A DNA stretch of 64,000 nt. Source: Novosphingobium indicum (GTDB lineage Bacteria; Pseudomonadota; Alphaproteobacteria; Sphingomonadales; Sphingomonadaceae). Of the stretch, positions 27,913 to 35,098 are shown one piece after another (the first letter of the stretch is position 1; the number at the start of each line of letters is the position of its first letter). The notes beneath the pieces are model-generated. The model ran no database searches and was not told where the DNA came from. It saw only the letters and a list, made by a program, of their open reading frames with translations. The stretch spans positions 1 through 64,000 of the forward strand of contig NZ_BMLK01000005.1 in the NCBI RefSeq assembly GCF_014645195.1. Direction: 5' to 3'. A program made the translations under genes and the position numbers.

Positions 27913-28194
27913 TTAGCCCGCCGACGGAGCGGCTTTGCGATCATGCATGCTCTTCATGCACTCATCAGCGCTCATCTTCATCATGTCGCAGTCGCAATTG
28001 GTCCCCTGCGTCCGGTCCGCCACCCAGACTCGTTTGCGTGAGACGGGCACAGCGGAGCGCGGACCGGCTTGCGGGACGGTGCGCCATTCATAGCGCCCGC
28101 CGGACGCGGATTCCGTCTGCTGCGCGAAAGCCGGCGCCGCGCCAAGACCAAGCGAAAGGGCGGCAACAGCCGCGCCAATTAGAATATTCTGCAT
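27913..28194 (-). CDS. Small exported protein upstream of cusCBAF, unknown function
   Basis: From ATG 28194, 93 residues. It has a clear signal peptide (MQNILIGAAVAALSLGLGAAPAFAQQ). The mature part carries NCDCDMMKMSADECMKSMHD: three Cys and several Met, plausible Cu(I)/Ag(I) ligands. It is 140 bp before cusC on the same strand. The context and Cys/Met content suggest a periplasmic metal-binding accessory protein; no family was recognised. Confidence 0.6.
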   Translation of the reverse strand: MQNILIGAAVAALSLGLGAAPAFAQQTESASGGRYEWRTVPQAGPRSAVPVSRKRVWVADRTQGTNCDCDMMKMSADECMKSMHDRKAAPSAG

Positions 28195-28299
28195 GATAGT
28201 ATTCCTGAATCGAGTGGTGGAATGGCCTACATGAGCGACTGACAAGCGCAGTCACGTTCTGCCCAGAAGGAACCGGTCAGGTAGGCTATGGCATTCGAT

Positions 28300-28662
28300 T
28301 CAGGCGTTAGGCGGAGGTGGCTCCGGTCCGGTCGATAGGCCGGCAAGCTGACGGACGGGGGGAAGGAAATGAAGTTGCGGCGCATAAAGCAATCCACCGA
28401 CCGCACCAGGTTCAGGCACGGCAAACAGTGGGATTGTGCAGCCCATCGCTGCGATACAGTCGAGCGTAAGCCCCTCGCACGGCATCTTGGCAGGCTGTTG
28501 CCGATCCTGTTGCATCATTTCCATGCAATCGGTGGACATCACGCCAGCCGCCATTCCGATCATCGGCACGCGCGGGCCACTGGCAAACGCCGCCTCCTGA
28601 CCGAGCAGACCACTCAATGCGCCGATCAGCAAGAGCAGGGGGAGGAAGCGTTTCACGACCAA
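28300..28662 (-). CDS. Small exported Met/Cys protein, unknown function
   Basis: A 120-residue protein with a hydrophobic signal (FLPLLLLIGALSGLLGQEAAFA). The mature part contains STDCMEMMQQDRQ, MPCEGLTLDC and MGC, giving four Cys and several Met, and ends in a Pro-rich tail (TGPEPPPPNA). Tail shape and size recall the small protein before czcC (20299-20643) and DUF2946-type proteins. It heads the copper gene group and may be its first gene. Function is not known. Confidence 0.6.
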   Translation of the reverse strand: MVVKRFLPLLLLIGALSGLLGQEAAFASGPRVPMIGMAAGVMSTDCMEMMQQDRQQPAKMPCEGLTLDCIAAMGCTIPLFAVPEPGAVGGLLYAPQLHFLPPVRQLAGLSTGPEPPPPNA

Positions 28663-28776
28663 GTCAATCTATAAATGTCTTCGAACAAACGCAACTAGGA
28701 ACTGTCCGTCGTCAGGACATTCGGAACAACTCGCGGCGTAAATTAGCGAAGTGCGGGCCTCGTCTTGGATTTGATG

Positions 28777-28966
28777 TTAGGCGGCAAGCTTGCGGTGGCG
28801 CAAGCGCCGATATTCGATGGTTTGTCGTTTGATCCTTTCGCGCTGTTTGATGATGGCCGACGCCCGGCCGAAGTAAGCGGCGGCGGGCGTCACGTTGTTC
28901 GGGCTCTCGTGTTAACGCTGGTGGTTGTAGTGTTCGACGAAGGCCTCGATTTGGGCCTCGACAAGC
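28777..28966 (-). pseudogene. C-terminal remnant of an IS3-type transposase
   Basis: On the minus strand this reads LVEAQIEAFVEHYNHQR, then a stop (TAA at 28912-28914) where Tyr is usual, then HESPNNVTPAAAYFGRA and ending HRKLAA before the proper stop at 28777. This is the conserved C-terminus of IS3-family orfB integrases. The rest of the transposase is missing to the right, where a copper-protein remnant begins, so the element is dead. No terminal repeat was identified. Confidence 0.7.
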
Positions 28967-29027
28967 CCGGCATGGGCGATTGCAACCGGCTCTGCATCGA
29001 CTGCGGCGAATCGACTCCCGATGCGAA

Positions 29028-29177
29028 ATGGTCGATGCGAAATGGTGCGACTTCTGCGCCGAGATTTGCGATACCTGTGCGGCCGAATGCGCGAAATATG
29101 ACGAGGCCGTCGTAAAGGAATGTGCACGGCAGTGCCGCCAGTGCGCCGACCGGTGCCGTCAAGGCGCACGGAGCTGA
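29028..29177 (+). pseudogene. C-terminal remnant of a four-helix-bundle copper-binding protein (DUF326-like)
   Basis: The plus-strand frame reads WCDFCAEICDTCAAECAKY, then VVKECARQCRQCADRC to a stop at 29177. The Cys spacing (CxxC, CxxxC) matches the DUF326 / Csp-like four-helix-bundle proteins that store Cu(I). Only the last one and a half helices remain; the 5' part is replaced by the IS3 remnant. A 13-bp sequence is duplicated in tandem at the junction (29020-29032 and 29034-29046). Confidence 0.6.
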
Positions 29178-29191
29178 CTCCCGCCCGCCCC

Positions 29192-30622
29192 TCAACCTGC
29201 GCAACATGAGAGCTTCGAAACGTCCTTGCGAATGCCTTGCGCCGCAAGCTTCAGCGCCTCGACGGTGGTGAGGTAGGGAAAGACCATCTCGCCAAGGGCA
29301 TCAGCGGTCATTCCGAACTTGAGCGCGAGCGCCAGGGTCTGGATGCTGTCCGAGCCTTCGGGCGCAAGAATCTGTCCGCCGAGGAGCAGTCCGCCGTCAG
29401 CATCCGCGACCAATTTGACGAGACCGCGTGTGTCGCGAGCAGCGAGTGCCCGGGGAACCTGTTCGAGCAAGACGACCGACATCTTGACGGCAAAACCCCG
29501 CTGCCGGGCTTCGGCCTCGGTCATTCCGACACCTGCGACCTGCGGATCGGTGAACGCGACCCACGGCATGACTTCATTGTCGTAGAACAAGGTGTCTCCA
29601 TTCAGCGCATTGAGCGCCGCGAGCTTGGCGCCATAAGCCGCCATATAGACGAACTGGTCGCGGTTGGTGACGTCGCCGGCGGCATAGATGCCGGCCTTTG
29701 ACGTGCGCATGCGATCATCGACGATAATGGCGCCGCGCGCGTCCTGAGTGATGCCAGCTTCCGCCAGCCCTAACCTCTCGGCGTTGGGCGCGCGGCCTGT
29801 AGCGATCAGCAGCCGTTCGGCTGTGAGTTCGATCAGCTTGCCTCCGTCCTCAGCGCATATGGTCACGCCCGTGTTGTCTTCCCGGCAGGCATTGTAAGCG
29901 ATGCCGCAATGGAGAGTGATGCCCTCCGACCGGAACACATCCGCCAGCGCGGCGGACACTTCCGGCTCCGCCTGAGGCAGAAGTCGCGAGCGACAAATCA
30001 CGGTGACATCGACCCCCATGCGACCCATCATCTGGGCAAGCTCCGCGCCGACATAACCGCCGCCGACGACGATCAGGCTTTCCGGCAAGTCTATCAGATC
30101 CAGCAGCGATGTGCTGGTCAGGTAGTTCACTTTCTCGATGCCCGGTATCGGCGGCACAGATGGACGGCCGCCGGTGGCGATGATGATCTTTCCAGCGGTG
30201 ATAGGTGCGTCGCGAACAATCACGCCCGCGCCGTCGAGCCGTCCCGCGCCCTCCAGATAGGTGATGCCGTCATACTCGGGCAGCAGGTTGATATATTTCT
30301 TCTGCCGCAATTCCGAGACAAGGTCGTCCTTGGCGGCAATCAGGCTGCGCCAGTCATCCACCTGCGCGTCGCCGGAAAGGCCGGGAAATCGACGCACGGC
30401 GCGAGCGCCATGCAGCGCCTCGGCCGCGCGGATCATCGTTTTCGACGGCACGCAGCCGACATTGACGCAGGTGCCGCCGATGGTGCCGTGGCCGATCAGC
30501 GCGACATTGGCGCCCTGCTCGGCCGCCGTGATCGCGGCGGAGAACCCCGCCGAGCCTGCGCCGATCACGGCGAGGTCATAGACGGTTTCTTTTTTTCCTT
30601 TGGGAACGCGATGGTCCGCCAT
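29192..30622 (-). CDS. merA: Mercuric reductase
   Basis: A 476-residue cytoplasmic flavoprotein reducing Hg(II) to Hg(0) with NADPH. Seen: FAD-binding GAGSAGFSAAI, the redox-active pair in TCVNVGCVPSK, the NADPH-binding GGGYVGAELAQ, the second FAD motif IYAAGDVTN, and the C-terminal vicinal Cys pair (SCCAG) that hands Hg to the active site. The N-terminal HMA domain (NmerA) is absent, so it is the short form. It begins 1 bp after the merF stop and is the last gene of the mer operon. Confidence 0.95.
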   Translation of the reverse strand: MADHRVPKGKKETVYDLAVIGAGSAGFSAAITAAEQGANVALIGHGTIGGTCVNVGCVPSKTMIRAAEALHGARAVRRFPGLSGDAQVDDWRSLIAAKDDLVSELRQKKYINLLPEYDGITYLEGAGRLDGAGVIVRDAPITAGKIIIATGGRPSVPPIPGIEKVNYLTSTSLLDLIDLPESLIVVGGGYVGAELAQMMGRMGVDVTVICRSRLLPQAEPEVSAALADVFRSEGITLHCGIAYNACREDNTGVTICAEDGGKLIELTAERLLIATGRAPNAERLGLAEAGITQDARGAIIVDDRMRTSKAGIYAAGDVTNRDQFVYMAAYGAKLAALNALNGDTLFYDNEVMPWVAFTDPQVAGVGMTEAEARQRGFAVKMSVVLLEQVPRALAARDTRGLVKLVADADGGLLLGGQILAPEGSDSIQTLALALKFGMTADALGEMVFPYLTTVEALKLAAQGIRKDVSKLSCCAG

Positions 30623-30623
30623 G

Positions 30624-30872
30624 TCAGCTTCTTTCCTTGTTCGTCAGAACATCAGCCGCGCAGCAGGCTGCTGTGCGGTTCCGTCGCCACAGCCCATAAG
30701 CCGTCATGCCCACGAAGATGGCGAGCGCCGGAAGGAGTATGTAATCGAGCCAACCGACCCAGGCAGACAGGCCAATTGCGCCAAGTGCGATGACTAGTAC
30801 CGGCGTGGCGCAGCAGATGGCGGCAATAAGCGAACCTGCGATGCCAGTCTTGATGATGGTCGCGTCCTTCAC
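30624..30872 (-). CDS. merF: Mercury transporter MerF
   Basis: From GTG 30872 (4 bp after merP), 82 residues and two TM helices. It has the MerF pattern of two vicinal Cys pairs, AAICCATPV in TM1 and TAACCAAD after TM2. It carries Hg(II) across the inner membrane. A longer start upstream would overlap merP and add a basic, unrelated N-terminus. Confidence 0.85.
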   Translation of the reverse strand: MKDATIIKTGIAGSLIAAICCATPVLVIALGAIGLSAWVGWLDYILLPALAIFVGMTAYGLWRRNRTAACCAADVLTNKERS

Positions 30873-30876
30873 GCTA

Positions 30877-31197
30877 TCAGCTCGTGACCGACGCCGGATA
30901 GCCCGCGTTGGTTGATGCAGCAGCGATCGCCGCGACGGTCGCTTTCGAGGGATCGAACACCACTGTGGCGGTCTTGGCATCGAAGTCGATCCAGACCGAC
31001 TTCACGCCCCTTACGCCCTCCATGGCCTTCTTAACCGTGACCGGGCACAGGGCGCAGGTCATGTTCTCGACAGCGAAAGTCGCCGTTCGGCTCGCTGTTG
31101 CCGTGTAGGTGGGTGGCTGCGCGACGGAAGCGGCCGGAGGAATGGCGGCGGTGGCGATGGCAAGAGCACCGCCCGCGATGATTGCAAGTCGTTTCAT
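30877..31197 (-). CDS. merP: Periplasmic mercury-binding protein MerP
   Basis: From ATG 31197, 106 residues. A signal peptide (MKRLAIIAGGALAIATAA to SVA) leads to an HMA fold with the metal motif MTCALC and SVWIDFDAKTATVVFDPSK. It collects Hg(II) in the periplasm and passes it to MerT. It starts 11 bp after the merT stop. Confidence 0.9.
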   Translation of the reverse strand: MKRLAIIAGGALAIATAAIPPAASVAQPPTYTATASRTATFAVENMTCALCPVTVKKAMEGVRGVKSVWIDFDAKTATVVFDPSKATVAAIAAASTNAGYPASVTS

Positions 31198-31208
31198 GCT
31201 GCTTTCTC

Positions 31209-31607
31209 CTAGTAGAAATAGGGCGCCCACCAGTCGATCGTCAGTGCGAGGAGAACCAGTACGGTCGAAATCCAGAGGACTGTTTTGGTGATGACGGACG
31301 ATTCCGGGCGGGCGCAGTAGGATCCTTCCTCGCAGGCCGGCTTGGCTTTGAAATAGACCTGCCGGAATCCCAGACCGATGAAGACGAGCGCTATGCCGGC
31401 GGAGATCGGCCTGTAGGGTTCGAGCAAGGTGAGATTGCCGATCCAGGCACCCGAGACACCGAGCGTCAACAGAAGCAGCGGCACAACGCAGCAGGTGGAG
31501 GCCAGGACAGCTCCGATCGCGCCGCCAGCGGCGAACAATGTCTTGTTTCTGCTCTCGACGTGTCGAACCGCCTCCGACAGCCCTGCCTCGATGTTCGAAT
31601 TGTTCAT
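31209..31607 (-). CDS. merT: Mercury transporter MerT
   Basis: A 132-residue inner-membrane protein with three TM helices. The vicinal Cys pair in TM1 (STCCVVPLL) and a second Cys pair in the cytoplasmic loop (KPACEEGSYC) are the MerT Hg relay. The N-terminal extension (MNNSNIEAGLSEAVRHVES) is cytoplasmic. It is the first gene of the operon, directly downstream of the MerR-type promoter. Confidence 0.92.
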   Translation of the reverse strand: MNNSNIEAGLSEAVRHVESRNKTLFAAGGAIGAVLASTCCVVPLLLLTLGVSGAWIGNLTLLEPYRPISAGIALVFIGLGFRQVYFKAKPACEEGSYCARPESSVITKTVLWISTVLVLLALTIDWWAPYFY

Positions 31608-31638
31608 GCGAATCGCCTCTCGATCTTCATGCAGTCAG

Positions 31639-31669
31639 ACTGTAAGGTCTGTAGCAACTACAGACTCAA
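31639..31669 (-). promoter_or_regulatory. mer operator/promoter (PmerT)
   Basis: A perfect 8-bp inverted repeat, GTCTGTAG (31647-31654) and CTACAGAC (31658-31665), separated by 3 bp. On the minus strand it lies between a -35-like TTGAGT (31664-31669) and a -10-like TACAGT (31639-31644) that are 19 bp apart. This is the classic MerR-activated layout. merT begins about 32 bp downstream. Confidence 0.88.
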
Positions 31670-31684
31670 GGGCTATTTTTTTGG

Positions 31685-32101
31685 ATGCAAAACCGTCGTC
31701 TTTCCGAACGGGGCTACCGGCGCGCCGACCTTGCCAAGGCCACGGGCTGCAATCTCGAAACCATCCGCTATTACGAGAAGGTCGGCATGATGCCCGACCC
31801 TCCCCGAACGGCGGCAGGCTACCGCATCTATGACAAAAGTCATGTTTCGCGCCTTCGTTTCATCATGCGCGGGCGCGATCTGGGCTTTACCATCGAGGAA
31901 ATCCGCGGTCTGCTCGACCTTGTCGATGGCGGCACACAAACCTGCGCCGAGGTGAAGGAACGGACTGAACGGCATCTGGCCAGTGTCCGGGCAAAGATCG
32001 CCGACTTGCGCCGGATCGAAAGAGCGTTGGCAACCACGTCCTCGCTTTGTTCGGGCGAAGATGTTCCCGAGTGCCCGATTCTCGACGCGCTCGCCGCATG
32101 A
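31685..32101 (+). CDS. merR: Mercury-responsive regulator MerR
   Basis: A 138-residue MerR-family protein, divergent from merTPFA. The HTH shows ADLAKATGCNLETIRYYEKVGMM and GYRIYDKSHV. The three Hg-binding cysteines are present in TCAEV, SLCSG and PECPIL, 35 and 8 residues apart; Tn501 MerR has 35 and 9. It represses without Hg and activates with Hg at the 31639-31669 promoter. The ATG follows a T-rich stretch with no visible Shine-Dalgarno. Confidence 0.92.
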   Translation: MQNRRLSERGYRRADLAKATGCNLETIRYYEKVGMMPDPPRTAAGYRIYDKSHVSRLRFIMRGRDLGFTIEEIRGLLDLVDGGTQTCAEVKERTERHLASVRAKIADLRRIERALATTSSLCSGEDVPECPILDALAA

Positions 32102-32659
32102 ATGACGTCCTCGGTGTTCTGTAATCGAAACCATCTTCACTGCGCCATCTCGGCCCATTGCAAGGCATGTGGACTGAAGTCCGCGTCGAGGGTGGGTTTG
32201 TTCACCTGAAAATAGGGCGACACGTCGAAATCCCGGGGGGGACGAAGAGGCTGTGGTGACAAACAGGCTGGAATGCCTGCGCGATCAGGCCGGAGCGAAT
32301 CGCCTTGGTCGGCTCGCCGTTGCCCAATGCAATTATGCATCGCCGCCGCTCGGCTGGTGGCAATGGAGCAAACCTTCTAGATTTCCTCGGCATCGAGCCC
32401 TGCAGGTCTGCAGATGCGCAAGTGACGATCGGCGAAGATTTCGGCCGAGACAAACCGAACCCTGTCGTTCACATCGGCTTCCACGAATTGTGGGCCTTGA
32501 CCCGACCGGTAGGAAATCTCGCCAACGCACAGGGCGGCATGAGACAAGGTCGAATGGGTCAGATTTTGATCGCGGTGCTGATCCGATGGCGGCCATCGAC
32601 AAGGACAGCTTAATCAACGTTCATACGCACGCCCGTCCCTCGCGGGCCCGCCCGTCCCG
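32102..32659. other. Intergenic stretch after merR, nothing recognised
   Basis: About 560 bp. Several minus-strand frames are open for 60-90 codons but none shows a family, signal or ribosome site that I trust. It may be eroded mobile DNA at the edge of the mer segment. No terminal repeats were found. Confidence 0.35.
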
Positions 32660-32890
32660 TTAGTCCGGTTCCTTGAACAGCAGCCAAGGACTGACTTCAA
32701 GCCCCTTCGCGATCCTCTCGATGTTGTCGATCGACACATTGCGCTCGCCGCGTTCGACGCCACCAAAATAGGTTCGATCCATTTCGATCTCGAGAGCAAA
32801 ATCCTGCTGGCTCACGCCTTTTGCCAAGCGACACCGACGGATGTTCGTCGCCAGGACATTTCGAAGAGTGCCAGGATGCGTCCGTTTCAC
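32660..32890 (-). CDS. Small XRE-family DNA-binding regulator
   Basis: A 76-residue protein from GTG 32890, consisting almost wholly of a Cro/C1-type HTH: RNVLATNIRRCRLAKGVSQQDFA, DRTYFGGVERGERNVSI, then IERIAKGLEVSPWLLF. Such single-HTH proteins in alphaproteobacteria usually repress themselves and a few neighbours. Two candidate operators lie directly upstream (32896-32975). No toxin partner is visible on either side. Confidence 0.8.
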   Translation of the reverse strand: MKRTHPGTLRNVLATNIRRCRLAKGVSQQDFALEIEMDRTYFGGVERGERNVSIDNIERIAKGLEVSPWLLFKEPD

Positions 32891-32895
32891 GCCAC

Positions 32896-32975
32896 ATAAA
32901 TCGACCTTAGATGGTTATAAGGCGACGGGTTTTAAGTATCATTTAACCCGGCTCGCATAAATCGCACTTAGACGG
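32896..32975. promoter_or_regulatory. Paired direct repeats, candidate operators of the XRE regulator
   Basis: Two 19-bp copies, 32896-32914 (ATAAATCGACCTTAGATGG) and 32957-32975 (ATAAATCGCACTTAGACGG), match at 16 positions and start 61 bp apart. The first lies 5 bp upstream of the regulator's GTG start. A related half-site with the inverted core AAGTGC occurs near 33064. The arrangement fits autoregulation. Confidence 0.5.
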
Positions 32976-33175
32976 CACTCATGCGGTCGGAACGATCAAT
33001 GACGCCCGCGCGTCCCAAATGGCGCGATGAACTGCGGGGACTTGAGACCAAAATGGCCAAATAAAGTGCAAATAAGGAGCTTCGAAACGCACGCGTTAGC
33101 AGAGACTTAAATGCGGACGCGTATCGTAGTCGACAGTCCCTTTCCCATCAAACTTTCAAATCATCAGGTCGGTCA

Positions 33176-34999
33176 TTGCTAGGCTTACGAAACATCATCC
33201 TTGAAATGATCGCAAAGGGAGCCGACCTCACGGCGACCATGGACCGCTTATGCCTTGAAGTCGAGGCACTTGCGCCGGAGGTGACCTGCTCGGTCCTGTC
33301 AGTCGATCGCGATGGTTTCCTTCATCCGCTGTCGGCGCCCGGTTTGCCCGCGGAATTCTCCGCTGCACTTGACGGACTGATGATCGGCCCCAACGTCGGA
33401 TCCTTCGGCAGCGCAGCCTATCTTCGCAAACCAGTCGTCGTCACCGACATTGCCTGTGATCCGCGCTGGGCCGATTTTCGGGAGGCGGCACTGCTGCTTG
33501 GTTTTCGCGCGTGCTGGTCGACACCGATTTACGGTGAATTGGACCGGGTTATCGGCACGTTCGCCCTCTATTGCCGCCAACCGCGTACGCCGAGTGAGGA
33601 AGAGAAAGCCATAGTCGAGGCATCGACGCACCTCTGCTCCATAGCGCTCGAACGTCATGAGCGCGTGCTGGAACGCGAGCGAAGGGCGAGCATCGACCTG
33701 TTGACAGGACTTGGCAATCGATCCGCATTCGGAACGGCGCTCTCGCTATTGCCTTGCGACAAGCCCGGAACATGGGCCTTGCTGATCCTCGACCTCGACA
33801 ACCTCAAGGTCGTCAACGACGGTTTCGGGCACCATGCCGGCGATCTCCTGATCCAGGCAGCGGCGCGGCGAACCGAAGAGTGCGCCGCCCCGAACCGCGT
33901 CTTCAGGATCGGCGGCGACGAAATTGCCTTAATCTTGCGAACTCCGGAGGCGCTGCATGATCTCGACGGCTTTGCTGCGCGCCTTCTTGCATGCCTGACC
34001 CAGCCGCTCGACTGCAACGGGCACTCTGTCGTGCCCAAGGCCACCATCGGGGGAGCCATCTTCGACACCGGCGACCGAAGCCCCGAGACAGTACGGCAGA
34101 ATGCGGACTTCGCGCTCTACCATGCGAAGGAAACCGGCCGGGGCGGCTTCGTGCGATATTGGCCTGGTATCGACACGCGCATCATCCATCGCATCGCCGC
34201 CATCCGGGACGTCGATGCCGCACTACGCGACCACAGGGTCGAGGCGCATTACCAACCTATAGTCCGGCTCGACACGCGAGAAATCGTCGCGATGGAAGCG
34301 CTGTGCCGGTTGAGAATGGCCAACGGCGGCCTTCTTGCCGCCGCGGCATTCTGCGAAGCCACTGCCGACATCCATGTCGCATCGGAACTGACGCAACGCA
34401 TGCTCGAAATCGTGGCAAGCGACATGCGGCACTGGCGGGAGCGTTCCATCCCGCTTGAACATATCGGAATCAATGTGTCTCTGGCCGATTTCCATGGCGG
34501 GCAACTCGACACGCAGATCGCATCGGTGCTCGACGGCCATGACCTCCCCCTCGAGCACCTGGTGATAGAAGTCACTGAAAGTGCCTACCCGGCTTTGCGG
34601 GACAAGGCACTCCTCGATGCTATCGGCGCGCTCCGCCAGAAGGGCTTGAGAGTGGCGATTGACGATTTCGGAACGGGCGACGGGCTTCTGATGCCGTTGC
34701 TGACGATGCCCGTCGACATGATCAAGATCGATCAGGTGCTGGTCGATCATCTTGCGCCCGACGGCGCGGGCGCAGCCGTGATCGGCGGTCTGCTCCACAC
34801 TGCGCGCGAACTCGACATTCCGGTCGTTGCCGAAGGAGTCGAGAGTGAGGCGCAGGCGGCCTGCCTTGCACAACTGGGATGCCGGCTCGGCCAAGGTTAC
34901 TTCTATTCGCAGCCGCTTGACTACGAGGCCGCAACCAACCTGTTGCTGTCTCCCAGGAACGCAACCGTGTCGATAGGCGTGGGTGGACCCGGTCTGTAA
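33176..34999 (+). CDS. GAF-GGDEF-EAL cyclic-di-GMP turnover protein
   Basis: About 607 residues if it starts at TTG 33176; ATG 33206 is an alternative. An N-terminal GAF sensor domain (about 1-155) contains VTDIACDPRW. A GGDEF domain (about 165-330) has DLLTGLGNR and an active-site loop GGDEI in place of GGDEF/GGEEF. The EAL domain (about 340-595) keeps the catalytic set: MEALCRL, the Glu in VIEVTES, IDDFGTG, the Lys of IKID and AEGVES. Phosphodiesterase activity is therefore likely; cyclase activity is uncertain. The reading frame is open back to 33065 without an ATG, so a longer protein or a 5' frameshift is possible. Confidence 0.85.
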   Translation: MLGLRNIILEMIAKGADLTATMDRLCLEVEALAPEVTCSVLSVDRDGFLHPLSAPGLPAEFSAALDGLMIGPNVGSFGSAAYLRKPVVVTDIACDPRWADFREAALLLGFRACWSTPIYGELDRVIGTFALYCRQPRTPSEEEKAIVEASTHLCSIALERHERVLERERRASIDLLTGLGNRSAFGTALSLLPCDKPGTWALLILDLDNLKVVNDGFGHHAGDLLIQAAARRTEECAAPNRVFRIGGDEIALILRTPEALHDLDGFAARLLACLTQPLDCNGHSVVPKATIGGAIFDTGDRSPETVRQNADFALYHAKETGRGGFVRYWPGIDTRIIHRIAAIRDVDAALRDHRVEAHYQPIVRLDTREIVAMEALCRLRMANGGLLAAAAFCEATADIHVASELTQRMLEIVASDMRHWRERSIPLEHIGINVSLADFHGGQLDTQIASVLDGHDLPLEHLVIEVTESAYPALRDKALLDAIGALRQKGLRVAIDDFGTGDGLLMPLLTMPVDMIKIDQVLVDHLAPDGAGAAVIGGLLHTARELDIPVVAEGVESEAQAACLAQLGCRLGQGYFYSQPLDYEAATNLLLSPRNATVSIGVGGPGL

Positions 35000-35098
35000 G
35001 AAGATTACAGGTCCAGTACATTTCAGACGCCAAATGTCGCATGAAGTGTAAGCTACTTCATAATAGTGTCACACGAACTGACAAACTGACCCCCCCTG

